Source: Nonomuraea basaltis
Lineage (GTDB): Bacteria; Actinomycetota; Actinomycetes; Streptosporangiales; Streptosporangiaceae
Direction: 5' to 3'
DNA length: 57,806 nt
Assembly (NCBI RefSeq): GCF_005893125.1
Contig: NZ_VCJS01000071.1
Coordinates: 1 to 57,806, forward strand
Positions 26,036-34,230 of this stretch are shown piece after piece. Position numbers and translations under genes: made by a program. The first letter of the stretch is position 1. Every line of letters starts with the position of its first letter. The notes under the pieces are model-generated. The model saw only the letters and a program-made list of their open reading frames with translations, was not told where the DNA came from and searched no databases.

Positions 26036-26715
26036 GCGGAACGGCTGCCACTGCCCGTTCGCCTGGCGGCCCGCGACCTGGCCGGTCAGCGTGCGGCTAC
26101 GGCTCCCGCCATCACGCTGACGATGATGGCGGCGGCCTTCGGCATCGCGTTGACGATCATCGCGGTTGGCGTGACGGGCCAGAGCAGGGCCGATTACCTC
26201 CCGCGGGAGCGGCCCGGCACCCTCCTGGTGGGGCATTTCTCGGCGGAGGATCTGGGTGCCGTACGTGCGGCGATCCGGCAGGAGTTACCCCGGAACGCCC
26301 ATCACGCAGAGTGAGATTCCGAGTCACCCTCCGCGTGAATACCGACACTTCGGCGTGCATGCCGAGAACGTCGACCTGCCGGAAAGGTCCGTCTACCCGG
26401 ACGAGGTCTTCGGTGACGAGACGCTGCTGCGATATCTCAAGGGCGACCAGTCGACGCCGTACGACGAGGGCACGGGCGTGGTGGTCACGACCGCCGACGT
26501 GAAGGTCGACTCGGTCGAGATCCACTACGACGTCACCGGGAAGAAACCCACTGATGAGCAAGACCATTCCAGCGATCGTCGCCCGAACCGTCGACCCTCA
26601 GATGGAGATGATCTTCGTCCCGTCGAAGGTCGTCCGGGACATCGGCTATCAGCTGGAGCCGGACGAGTTGATCGTCGATCCCTCCCTCCATCGCAAGCCG
26701 GCAGCCGGTCTCTCC
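26036..26715 (+). pseudogene. FtsX-family ABC permease remnant with two frameshifts
   Basis: Three consecutive frames encode one protein. Frame one (from about 26042) reads RLPLPVRLAARDLAGQRA, a membrane helix ALTIIAVGV and SRADYLPRERPGTLLVG. It shifts near 26275-26290 into PGTPITQSEIP ... DEVFGDETLLRYLKGDQS, and again near 26545 into KTIPAIVARTVDPQMEM. This order is typical of the middle of actinobacterial FtsX-like permeases. N- and C-termini are gone. It is a dead gene. Confidence 0.75.
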
Positions 26716-27024
26716 GCGCCCGGCCAAGCTGCCGGCGTCCCAGCTAAAGCGCGGGAATGGGCCCGTGATGAGCTCTTTCCCAAGAGGAGTGGGACGAGTT
26801 CCTCGGCCAAAGGGAAGCGGCGCAAGGTCGCCCTGGGAGACTGCGGGCCGCGCCTACGGCACCAGCTGCCAGCACAAGCACAGTTGTTGACCGAACTGAT
26901 CTTGAAGGGAGTTCCCGGGTCATCAAGAGCCGGTTAGGTGACTGAATGTGACCGCAAGAGATTGCTGATGGCCTGACCCTCGGCGTGTCGCAGGCACCCG
27001 CCTCTTGGGAAGTTTCAAGCCGCA
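26716..27024. other. Intergenic stretch without a supported gene
   Basis: Open frames here are short and on both strands without family features or ribosome sites. It lies between the permease relic and a small minus-strand ORF, and is probably degraded island DNA. Confidence 0.5.
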
Positions 27025-27267
27025 TCATGCGACGACGGGGGTCTCGCGCATCCTGTGCAACCACTCATAAGGGGCGGCATAGTCGGCGTCGCCGAGACCC
27101 TGCCTGGTGTCGACACGATCGAGCAGGGCATGTCCTTGGTGGTGTGCGGATACGCAAGCTCGATCGATGTCGGTGATCTTATCGTCGACCAGGCGAATGA
27201 GCGCCCTGCTGCCCAGCGACGAGGGCGCGGGTTTCCCAATGCCTCCCGTCCCGCTCGTCCTGTTCAT
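27025..27267 (-). CDS. Small hypothetical ORF, possibly a gene fragment
   Basis: 80 residues ending DADYAAPYEWLHRMRETPVVA. The composition is more protein-like than neighbouring frames (LVDDKITDIDRAC, HALLDRVDTRQGLGD), but no start with a good ribosome site is evident and no family is recognised. It may be the C-terminus of a larger lost gene. Confidence 0.3.
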   Translation of the reverse strand: MNRTSGTGGIGKPAPSSLGSRALIRLVDDKITDIDRACVSAHHQGHALLDRVDTRQGLGDADYAAPYEWLHRMRETPVVA

Positions 27268-27451
27268 CGAATCGCTCAGATTCGTGCCCTGAACTGCTGC
27301 TCAGCGGTACCCGGCGAGTCCCGCGAAAGGGTGTGCATTCCCGTCAAATGCCCCAACGCGTAGGTCTGGGGTCTGACGCGGGCGCTGGTGCTGGGCTGAG
27401 CCGACTGCGGACTTCTTGTTACAGGTGGACGGGTACTGAGGTGGAAGGCGA

Positions 27452-28088
27452 TCATTCCGACGCCGGGGAGAGTGAGCGTCGCCACTCGTTGAGGTGCTTG
27501 CGCATCGCCTCGATACGCTCCGCCGTCACGCCGTAGGCGAGAAAGTCTCGGTCGGGGACCGTTCGAGGTACGACAGCGCTTCGGCGAACATGGACCTGTC
27601 GAACCCGGGATTGTGTTCTACGGCGACCGCCAAGAGTTGATCTCTGGTGTAGCGGCCACTGCTCAAGATCGCTTCGATATCCAGGAAATCTCGGGGCGCC
27701 TGTTGAACAGCGCGTCCATCTTGCCAGCCACCGCATCGTCGGGGTGCAGCACCGGACCTATCTCCAGCATCACCGGGGAGCGCGCTTGCCAGAACACCCC
27801 CAGATCTACCTTGCAGCTGTGCCCAGTAGTGTCGCTGACCTCCATTTGCACCAGGTCAGGCGTACGCAGCCGTACCTCGACTTGGAAGCCCGCTCCGCGG
27901 TAGGCGTCGACGACCGCTCGTTCAACCTGTTCCGGTGTCCCGCGCCGTGGCGCGAACAGGTCGATATCCTCGGACGGGCGCGCACCCATGCCATGCAGTT
28001 GCACTGCATGACCGCCGCCGAGGACGAATCCGTGTTGGGCGGCCACCTCCAGTCCGATACGCGCAAGCCGCTCCTGCAACTGATCCAT
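27452..28088 (-). pseudogene. AbiEii/AbiGii-type nucleotidyltransferase toxin, frameshifted
   Basis: From ATG 28088 the frame encodes a nucleotidyltransferase with HGFVLGGGHAVQLHGMGAR and the catalytic SEDIDLFAP (Asp-x-Asp), then VDLGVFWQ, as in AbiEii toxins, which transfer nucleotides to tRNA. Near 27683 the frame shifts; the next frame continues DFLDIEAILSSGRYTRDQLL ... MFAEALSYLER, and near 27555 it shifts again into DRDFLAYGVTAERIEAMRKH. Together they make a normal family length of about 210 residues. The catalytic third is intact but the C-terminus is scrambled, so the toxin is probably inactive. Confidence 0.8.
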
Positions 28089-28495
28089 CAGGCGGCGACC
28101 CGCCGCAACTCGGGAAACTGCTCCTCCCACAGCGCCCGGACCCGCCGGGCAGGCAGGAACTCGCCCCAGTGACGCCGTAGCACCTCACCATTGAGCAGCG
28201 CGCGCAAATGCTCCTGACTCCCTTCCTCCAGCACAATTTTGTACAAAGCACCGAGGTCATAGGAATCATCCAGGTCGAAGCTGCGACGACCGCTCCATGC
28301 CAGCTCGTGCGGGAGGGTCACCACGCCGTGCACCGGGCCACGCAGCTCATCTAGCGACTCGGCGACCGCATACGGCCGGATATCTGCATAGCTGAAGGGA
28401 GCGCCACGCTGAGTGTTCATACTCACCAGACTGCCCCACGCGACGACACCTCCGCCGCTCTCCGTCCAGGACGGGAAGAATTGCTCCCATCTCAC
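28088..28495 (-). CDS. Partner (candidate antitoxin) of the AbiEii-like toxin
   Basis: A 135-residue soluble protein. Its stop overlaps the toxin start by one base (TGATG), the usual coupling of an antitoxin-toxin pair. Motifs such as SYADIRPYAVAESLDELRGPVHGVVTLP are seen, but no HTH is obvious. Position and coupling suggest the antitoxin or at least a partner of the nucleotidyltransferase. With the toxin broken, it is probably an orphan. Confidence 0.65.
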   Translation of the reverse strand: MRWEQFFPSWTESGGGVVAWGSLVSMNTQRGAPFSYADIRPYAVAESLDELRGPVHGVVTLPHELAWSGRRSFDLDDSYDLGALYKIVLEEGSQEHLRALLNGEVLRRHWGEFLPARRVRALWEEQFPELRRVAA

Positions 28496-28551
28496 TCCCA
28501 GAACGCCGGTTTCAGACCGTCATCCTGGGCCCAGAACGAACACTTGACCCG

Positions 28552-28597
28552 GTGGGCGGTACTGGGTTCGAACCAGTGGCCCGTCGCTTGTAAGGCA
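28552..28597. repeat. att copy A: 46-bp duplicate of the tRNA-Val 3' half
   Basis: Matches the tRNA-Val region 38457-38502 with two substitutions (in the stretch AGTGGCCCGTCGC). It runs from the 3' end of the tRNA to the anticodon stem and then diverges, as expected for a site left by integration at the tRNA. Same orientation as copies B and C. Confidence 0.8.
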
Positions 28598-28692
28598 CGC
28601 CAGGAGGGTGCGGATCCTGGGCGATCCAGAAATCTCGCCTCGGTGAACGTTCGGCCCAGGTCCTCGGCCGTCCGCACGCGTCCCGGGCCGTT

Positions 28693-28712
28693 GTCACTCA
28701 TATAGTCACTCA
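28693..28712. repeat. Paired GTCACTCA motif next to att copy A
   Basis: Two GTCACTCA octamers 12 bp apart, 95 bp to the right of the att core. The same pair follows copies B and C at the same distance and lies at the integrase side of the intact tRNA. Likely integrase arm-type binding sites. The minus strand next to it (to about 28760) encodes LQAAATA, a relic of the NUDIX gene end. Confidence 0.6.
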
Positions 28713-28838
28713 GCGAGGCGGTGGCGGCAGCCTGGAGACGGCGGGTTGAGTCCAGCACAGGATCGCCGGGACGGCTGCTCGACACCGGCTTCCCCTTGAG
28801 CACACAAGGAGACTTCCCCAACGAGGAACCCGTCTACG

Positions 28839-28907
28839 CGGCAGAGCGCCCACCCCGGTTCCGGCAGAACGCCCACACGACCTTCGGCAGAATGCCCACA
28901 CTACCGA
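28839..28907. repeat. Second 23-bp-period array, three units
   Basis: Cores CGGCAGAGCGCCCACC, CGGCAGAACGCCCACA and CGGCAGAATGCCCACA begin at 28839, 28862 and 28885, exactly 23 bp apart, same orientation as the array at 23994. A shortened fourth unit may follow at 28905. No DUF4143 gene is beside it; the 210 bp after it hold no supported gene. Confidence 0.85.
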
Positions 28908-29120
28908 GAAAGCCACTACCGCTGACGATGAGGGTTCTCACGGTCGGTCACCATAGTTGATCAGAGGCTCTTGTCGCAGATGTGCCGTGCTTGGCCCGGC
29001 GCGAACCGCATCGCCCCAGTCCCAGTGCTTAAGCTCTTTGGTTCCTCGGGGCAACGAGGACCCTCGGCGACTCATTCGACGGGCTCGTCTGGGGGCGGAG
29101 ACGTGCAGTGTCTCAGCTGT

Positions 29121-29492
29121 CTAGCGTTGCTTGAGGCGAAGTGCTTCTTTGCGGGTCTCGGCCTGGATGGACCGCTCGCGCTCCAGCCACGCTGGGTTCT
29201 CCGCTTTCAGCGCATCGATCTCAGCGGTGGTGAGCGGTTCGGTGATCCCTCCTCTGGTCAGGCCGGAGATGGAGACCCCGAGCTTCGCGGCGATGACCTG
29301 CTTGGGATGCGGGCCGTTGCGGCGCAGGTCAGCGAGCCAGGCGGGTGGCGTCGATTGCAGCTCGTTCAGCTCGTCCCTCGAGACGACACCCGCCTGGAAC
29401 TCGGCGGGAGTGGCCGAGAGGAGAACACCCAGCTTCTTGGCCGCGGTCTCCGGCTTCATCGTCTGGATGGTCTTCGGTTTGGGCGAGGTCAT
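29121..29492 (-). CDS. DUF5997 family protein
   Basis: A 123-residue protein matching DUF5997 along its length (MKPETAAKKLGVLLSATP, GPHPKQVIAAKLGVSISGL, LTTAEIDALKAENPAWLE). ATG 29492 is used since homology begins there; the longer open frame to 29621 would overlap the divergent gene. Function unknown; the protein may bind DNA through its KLGVSISGLTR helix. DUF5997 is commonly next to a LysR-type substrate-binding gene in actinomycetes, and that partner lies 55 bp away on the other strand. Confidence 0.88.
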   Translation of the reverse strand: MTSPKPKTIQTMKPETAAKKLGVLLSATPAEFQAGVVSRDELNELQSTPPAWLADLRRNGPHPKQVIAAKLGVSISGLTRGGITEPLTTAEIDALKAENPAWLERERSIQAETRKEALRLKQR

Positions 29493-29547
29493 GGCATCAA
29501 GGGTAGTCAGTCGGAACGGGTTCCCCTGACATCGGTACCCTGAGGAA

Positions 29548-30276
29548 GTGACTGATGGAGAGACCGGCAGCGTGTTTCGGCTGGCGTACGTGCCCGGGGT
29601 GACACCCGCGAAATGGGTCAACGTCTGGACCGAGAGGATGCCCGGCGTGCCGGTTACCCTGGCCGCGGTTCCCGCCTCCGAGGTGGTGGGACTCCTGCGG
29701 GATGGCGGCGCCGATGCCGGATTCGTCAGGCTGCCGGTCGACCGGGACGGGCTCAGCGTGATTCCTCTCTACGTGGAGGCCACGGTGGTCGTGGTGCCCA
29801 AGGACCACGCGGTGGCCGCCGCCGACGAGGTGGCCATCGCCGACCTGACCGACGACAAGGTGTTCCATCCTCTGGACGACACCATCGAGTGGACGGTCCG
29901 GCCCGGGCTGCCCGCGTTCACCCGCCCGGCCACAACGGCGGACGCGGTCGAGCTGGTAGCGGCCGGCACCGGGCTTCTCCTGGTTCCGCAGTCGCTGGCA
30001 CGCCTCCACCACCGCAGGGATCTCACTTACCGGCCGGTGCCGGACGCGCCGCAGTCTCAGGTCGCGCTGGCCTGGCCCACGGACGCGACCACTGACCTGG
30101 TGGAAGATTTCATCGGCATCGTCCGCGGCCGGACAGTGAACAGCTCGCGGGGCCGCACCACCGCCTCCCCTGCGGAGAAACCGGCACAGCGGCAGGCACA
30201 AAAACCCGCACAAAATGGCTCCGGTCGCCGGGCCGTGCCGGCCGGCCGCAAAAGGAAGGGCCACCGGCCTCGGTGA
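29548..30276 (+). CDS. LysR-type substrate-binding domain protein without HTH
   Basis: A 242-residue protein. The body (about 8-195) is a periplasmic-binding-like LysR effector domain: FRLAYVPGVTPAKW, VVVVPKDHAVAA, AVELVAAGTGLLLVPQSLAR. The N-terminal DNA-binding helix-turn-helix of true LysR regulators is missing, and a basic Pro/Lys tail (about 200-242) is added. GTG 29548 is close to the presumed promoter and may be leaderless. Probably works with divergent DUF5997, as an effector sensor lacking its own HTH. A strong terminator follows. Confidence 0.85.
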   Translation: MTDGETGSVFRLAYVPGVTPAKWVNVWTERMPGVPVTLAAVPASEVVGLLRDGGADAGFVRLPVDRDGLSVIPLYVEATVVVVPKDHAVAAADEVAIADLTDDKVFHPLDDTIEWTVRPGLPAFTRPATTADAVELVAAGTGLLLVPQSLARLHHRRDLTYRPVPDAPQSQVALAWPTDATTDLVEDFIGIVRGRTVNSSRGRTTASPAEKPAQRQAQKPAQNGSGRRAVPAGRKRKGHRPR

Positions 30277-30327
30277 CCTGCAGCCCCGAACCTCCGGTTC
30301 GGACCCGCTTTGAGAGTTAGTCGCTCA

Positions 30328-30361
30328 GACCCCGTTTCCACGATCGGAAACGGGGTCTTTT
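30328..30361 (+). terminator. Rho-independent terminator after the LysR-type gene
   Basis: GACCCCGTTTCC (30328-30339) and GGAAACGGGGTC (30346-30357) form a perfect 12-bp stem with a 6-base loop, followed by TTTT. It ends three bases before att copy B, so copy B marks the original chromosome-island border or one of several such borders. Confidence 0.9.
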
Positions 30362-30363
30362 CG

Positions 30364-30411
30364 CAGGTGGGCGGTACTGGTATCGAACCAGTGACCCCTC
30401 GCTTGTAAGGC
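30364..30411. repeat. att copy B: 48-bp duplicate of the tRNA-Val 3' half
   Basis: Matches 38455-38502 with two substitutions (TGGTATCG for TGGGTTCG). Immediately follows the terminator. Defines the left end of an 8.1-kb segment running to the intact tRNA. Confidence 0.85.
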
Positions 30412-30507
30412 ACATCCGAGAAGGGCGGGAGATGCGTGAATACCCTCTCCGGCCTGGGCGTTCAATCTTCAGAAGTGTCCCACTGACCAGGCGGGTCCGT
30501 GGCCGTT

Positions 30508-30527
30508 GTCACTCAGATAGTCACTCA
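30508..30527. repeat. Paired GTCACTCA motif next to att copy B
   Basis: GTCACTCA, 4 bases, GTCACTCA, 96 bp right of core B, as at copies A and C. Confidence 0.6.
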
Positions 30528-30640
30528 ACGGGACGGCCTGGCCGCGCCCCAGATAGCCCGCCTCTCCTCGCTGACGGGCGGTGGCAGCGGCCTTGATACG
30601 GCGGCAAGACGCTCGATCAGAAGGCTGGTGATCTCGCCGA
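30528..30640 (-). pseudogene. Relic of the NUDIX hydrolase 3' end
   Basis: The minus strand encodes LLIERLA followed, after a frame change, by KAAATAR and a segment like the C-terminus of the NUDIX gene at 32522-32944. Only this end is shared; DNA to 30780 shows no gene. It shows that the att, arm motif and NUDIX end travel as one block. Confidence 0.6.
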
Positions 30641-30780
30641 CGCCGACATCGGGGAAGCGCTTCGGCATCACCTCGGTCGGGGGATTGGCGACGCTACGCA
30701 ATGCTGAGGCAGCCGGCTCCGGCACGCCGTCCTCTCGATGGGTGGCCATGTGACCAGGACCGCCGGATCGGGCCAGGATG

Positions 30781-30828
30781 AAATGTAACCAGAACCCGAG
30801 CAAATGTAACCAGATCGTGGTTACATTT
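30781..30828. promoter_or_regulatory. Operator-like repeats AAATGTAACC at the AlbA_2 gene start
   Basis: AAATGTAACC occurs at 30781-30790 and 30802-30811 (21 bp apart), and its exact inverse GGTTACATTT at 30819-30828. The last two form a perfect 10-bp inverted repeat with a 7-base spacer ending 5 bp before the ATG at 30833. Such AT-rich symmetry at a start codon in GC-rich DNA strongly suggests a repressor site. Confidence 0.8.
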
Positions 30829-30832
30829 ATTC

Positions 30833-32275
30833 ATGAGCCAGCACGTGAACGAGTTGGTCGCACGTCTCCGCGCGACCGGGGGCGACTACGACGATGTCGA
30901 GGTCAAGTCGGCGGCAGGAGGGCTGCCGCAGTCGCTCGCCTCCACCCTGAGCGCGCTCGCAAACCATCCGGGCGGTGGGACGGTCATCCTCGGGCTCGAC
31001 AAGGCCACCGGCTTTCGCCCGGTACAGCTACCAGACCCACAGGCTCTCAAGCAGGGCCTCGCTCACAAGGCCCGCTCGTTCTCGCCACCTGTCCAGCTCA
31101 CGATCACCGACGCGGAGGTGGATGGGGCACCCGTCATCGTCGCCAGAGTGCATGAATGCGATCCGTCGGCCAAGCCGTGTCGGATCACGGCGTCGGGCAC
31201 GGCATACATGCGGGGGTACGACGGGGACTTCCCACTGTCGGATTTGGAAGAGCAGGCATTCGTTGCCGCCCGGAAACCACCGCTCTTCGACCGGCAGCCC
31301 GTGACAGGCGCCACCCGCGAGGACCTAGACAGCGACCTCGTCACAGCGTTCCTGCGTTCGGTCCGCGAACGGGATCCCCACGGCCTAGGCCGTTTCCCTG
31401 ACGATGCCGAGCTGCTCCGGCGTGCCGGAGTGACTCTGCCCGACGGCACCCCGACCGTCGCGGGGCTGCTGGCTTTGGGCGTTCATCCACAGGAGTGGTT
31501 TCCACGCTTCGTCATCCAGGCTTCTGCGGAGCCGTTGCCGACTGATCCTGCCGGTTCTCGGGCCCGCGATCAGACGACGATCACGGGAGCCATTCCCCGG
31601 ATGTTGGAAGAGGCCCTGGCATGGGCACGCCGCACCTTCGACACAAGCGTCGTGTCGGCGCCGGACGGAACTGTTCGCGATCAGCCCGCCTATCCATACA
31701 TAGCGTTTCGCGAGATCATCGCGAACGCTCTTCTCCATCGCGACCTCGATCACTGGTCGGCGGGCATGGCGGTGGAGGTTCGGCTCCGCCGCGATCGATT
31801 GATCGTCTCCAATCCGGGTGGCCTCTATGGCATCACGGTCGATCGACTCGGACGCGACGCAGTCACCTCCGCCCGCAACGCGCGACTCGTCTCCATCTGT
31901 CAGCACGCTCGCACACCAGAAACTGGTGGACGCGTGATCGAGGCCCTGGCTACCGGCATCCCGATCGTTGCCAACGCCCTCGCTGAGGCGGGACTTCCGC
32001 CCGCGCATTACATCGACGCCGCCATCCGGTTCACTGTCGTCCTGCGGCAACAGGCGGCTCCCGCCGGCCGTCCAGGTAACGACCTGAACGAGACGGAGCT
32101 ACGCGTGTACGACGCCTTGGCGGTCGGAGCACGGAGCGTCGCTGACCTCAAGCAGGAACTGAACCTGTCCGCACCCAACATCCGCAAAGCGCTACGCGAG
32201 CTGCGGTCGAGAGGGCTCGTCGAGCAGTTGGGCGGGAAAGGACAGCCGACAACCTATCGGCAGCTCTCAGAGTAA
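30833..32275 (+). CDS. AlbA_2 (Schlafen-like) ATP-binding regulator
   Basis: A 480-residue protein. Residues about 15-135 form the AlbA_2 / divergent AAA_4 domain (VEVKSAAGGLPQSLASTLSALANHPGGG, VILGLD). Residues about 285-400 are a GHKL-type ATP-binding region with FREIIANALLHRDL and VSNPGGL. The C-terminal 60 residues are a winged helix (SVADLKQELNLSAPNIRKAL ... LVEQLGGKG). This architecture is common for regulators or phage-defence-type proteins on mobile DNA. The operator-like palindrome 5 bp before the ATG fits autoregulation through its winged helix. It is the only intact gene in the 2-kb segment between att copies B and C. Confidence 0.88.
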   Translation: MSQHVNELVARLRATGGDYDDVEVKSAAGGLPQSLASTLSALANHPGGGTVILGLDKATGFRPVQLPDPQALKQGLAHKARSFSPPVQLTITDAEVDGAPVIVARVHECDPSAKPCRITASGTAYMRGYDGDFPLSDLEEQAFVAARKPPLFDRQPVTGATREDLDSDLVTAFLRSVRERDPHGLGRFPDDAELLRRAGVTLPDGTPTVAGLLALGVHPQEWFPRFVIQASAEPLPTDPAGSRARDQTTITGAIPRMLEEALAWARRTFDTSVVSAPDGTVRDQPAYPYIAFREIIANALLHRDLDHWSAGMAVEVRLRRDRLIVSNPGGLYGITVDRLGRDAVTSARNARLVSICQHARTPETGGRVIEALATGIPIVANALAEAGLPPAHYIDAAIRFTVVLRQQAAPAGRPGNDLNETELRVYDALAVGARSVADLKQELNLSAPNIRKALRELRSRGLVEQLGGKGQPTTYRQLSE

Positions 32276-32364
32276 GGCAGTTCAAAGATTTCCGTAGATG
32301 TCCAGCGCCGGCCCACTGCACAATGAATTGCTCGAGGCATGTCGTCGATGATGGCCTTCTTGAA

Positions 32365-32412
32365 CAGGTGGGCGGTACTGGGTTCGAACCAGTGACCCCT
32401 CGCTTGTCAGGC
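32365..32412. repeat. att copy C: 48-bp duplicate of the tRNA-Val 3' half
   Basis: Matches 38455-38502 with one substitution (TTGTCAGGC). With the tRNA-side copy it brackets a 6.1-kb segment that contains the NUDIX gene, two membrane proteins, the IS21 element and the integrase relic. Confidence 0.88.
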
Positions 32413-32508
32413 TCATCAGGAGAAGGCGGGATTGTGGGTGATACAGAGTTTCACCTGGGCAGACGTTCCGCCGAGATCCTCGGTAGTCCGCGCGCGTCCC
32501 GGGCCGTT

Positions 32509-32528
32509 GTCACTCAGATAGTCACTCA
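32509..32528. repeat. Paired GTCACTCA motif next to att copy C
   Basis: Same pair, 96 bp right of core C; its right end overlaps the NUDIX stop codon region. Confidence 0.6.
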
Positions 32529-32944
32529 GTGGGAACGGCCCGACCGTGCTCCAGATAGACCATCTCTCCCAGCTCACGGGCGGTGGCTGCGGCCTTGAGA
32601 CGGCGGGCGAGGCGTTCGATCAGAAGATCGTCCAACTCTTCAACGGAACGGAACTCGTACCCGCTCAGCTCGTTGTCGGCGAACGTGATCTGCTTGATCG
32701 CCCTATCGTCGAGAGTCCCGCCGTCGAACACGAACAAAATCTTGTCGCCCTCCTGCGGCAGAGGCGCCCAATCGACGATGAGGAGACGACCGATGGCCGG
32801 CTGGATATCCAGCTCTTCGCGCACCTCACGTACGCATGCCTCGTACGGGGTCTCCCCCGGCTCGACGTACCCGCCGGGGATGTCCATGTAGGACTTGTAC
32901 GTAGGCCGGACAAGCAGCACACGACCACTGTCATCGAAGAACAA
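32522..32944 (-). CDS. NUDIX hydrolase
   Basis: A 140-residue protein with the Nudix box GYVEPGETPYEACVREVREEL (G-x5-E-x7-REVxEE) at about residues 25-46, so a pyrophosphohydrolase of nucleoside diphosphate-linked compounds is expected. The first start in frame is TTG 32944, just before FFDDSGRVLLVRPTYK; the frame upstream stays open to 33029 and encodes plausible family sequence (TTRYQRAAAGAL) but without ATG or GTG, so the true 5' end may have been lost or shifted. Its 3' end lies against the att arm motif and is duplicated as relics at att copies A and B. Confidence 0.8.
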   Translation of the reverse strand: MFFDDSGRVLLVRPTYKSYMDIPGGYVEPGETPYEACVREVREELDIQPAIGRLLIVDWAPLPQEGDKILFVFDGGTLDDRAIKQITFADNELSGYEFRSVEELDDLLIERLARRLKAAATARELGEMVYLEHGRAVPTE

Positions 32945-33262
32945 CGCTCCAGCGGCGGCGCGCTGGTATCGAGTCGTGGCCCCATATCCACGGCGACCTG
33001 AATGTCTCCCAGCTCGATCGCCGTCGCCTCAGTTCGTCACCCAGAGAGGATCACGAATCCCCAGGCTGCCGCACCTCGATGCGGGCAACGGCGAGAACGA
33101 AGATCTGCCAGCGGCGCGGATCGCAACCCGTGGCCGTTCCTCTCCGGCGCCTAGATGTCACTCCGGAGGCCCTGCCGGTTTCGTCGAGATTCCGTGCATT
33201 GCGCGGTTACGGCACCGCGGTGCTGTCATGATCTCGGTGGCACCTCACCGATGGGATCCGCG
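32945..33262. other. Intergenic stretch with the upstream part of the NUDIX frame
   Basis: Apart from the open NUDIX upstream frame to 33029, nothing gene-like is seen. Should contain the promoters of both flanking genes. Confidence 0.5.
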
Positions 33263-33829
33263 ATGTCTGCTCGCTCACTCGTGCTGCTGGCCGCCTCGCT
33301 CTGCGCGGGCGGCCTCGCAGCTCTGGTGTACTTCCACGACTCCGACCTGGTGCTCTTGAGGGAACATCTGAACCATCCGTTCGCGCTCGGTGCGCTGGCC
33401 TGCCTCCTGACCGCGTGGGCCGCCGCCGGGCTGCGGTGGAGGTGGCTACGCATCCTGATCGGCGTCCTTGCCGGGCTGTGCGCGAGTGCTGCGCTGTTCG
33501 TGGGGTTGGTCGCCCTTGCGTTCACCGCTACCGAGGAGGCCGGCTTCGTCGACGGGCCGGCCCCGTACAGGATCCGGCTCCAGCAGTCGCCGGCGGGTCT
33601 CGGGCCGGACACGGTGATGTGGCTCAGCCTCCGCAGGGACGGCGGATTGCTCAGCAGGGAGTGGGATCTCGGCTGCTTCAACGACGACGACCCCGACGAC
33701 GCCTTCGACTCGGTCAAGTGGACGGGGCCGAGTTCGGTTGAGATCCAGGTGGCCGACGGGCGAACGTTCCCCGTAGCCTTGGACCCCGCCTCGGGCCGGC
33801 CCCAGATCACCGCCGCCCTCGGTTGTTAA
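33263..33829 (+). CDS. Hypothetical membrane protein, 188 residues
   Basis: ATG 33263 (or 33251, four codons earlier) begins a protein with three hydrophobic segments: residues about 4-22 (LVLLAASLCAGGLAALV), 38-55 (ALGALACLLTAWAAAG) and 63-88 (ILIGVLAGLCASAALFVGLVAL). The remaining 100 residues are soluble, with an acidic patch FNDDDPDDAFD. No family recognised. It is cargo in the segment between att C and the tRNA. Confidence 0.65.
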   Translation: MSARSLVLLAASLCAGGLAALVYFHDSDLVLLREHLNHPFALGALACLLTAWAAAGLRWRWLRILIGVLAGLCASAALFVGLVALAFTATEEAGFVDGPAPYRIRLQQSPAGLGPDTVMWLSLRRDGGLLSREWDLGCFNDDDPDDAFDSVKWTGPSSVEIQVADGRTFPVALDPASGRPQITAALGC

Positions 33830-34230
33830 CAGCGGTCCCAAGCGATGTAGCTGGCAATGGGTGTCGGCCGGTCGACCGAGCACGACGCGCCCTGGGCCGC
33901 AGAGTGGCAACTGCTCACCTGCCTGGACCTCCCCCTCAACCTGGATCAAAACCGCACCACACCTTCCATCCCTATCTGAGTAACCTCCGCGCCTCGGCAC
34001 GGGCCCGCGCTCGCCTCCTCCCGATTAACACCAGCTGATACCTGCGCCGTGAACGCGCTCGGCCAGCCCACTTATTCGATGGCAAGGACCGACGAAGTCG
34101 GTCCGCGGCAGCGATCGCCCCAGGCACGAACGGCGAGCCCTGAAGTGAGCGATCGGCGCGGCCCCAACCATCAAGCAGCCCCGGCTCCAACTCGCTCCAG
34201 CCAGGTAACATGCCCGGCAACGAGGAGGCA
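33830..34230. other. Stretch without a supported gene
   Basis: Short frames only, none with family features or ribosome sites. It ends at the hairpin where IS21 inserted. Confidence 0.5.

Noticed and set aside
28492..28821. Minus ORF across att copy A
   Set aside because: It reads through the tRNA-derived repeat and the NUDIX relic; no independent protein features.
29548..30276. True LysR transcription factor
   Set aside because: Only the effector domain is present; no N-terminal HTH exists in frame upstream.
32323..32598. Plus ORF containing VGGTGFEPVTP
   Set aside because: This peptide is the known translation of a tRNA 3' end (here att copy C); not a gene. The same applies to the ORF running into 38485.
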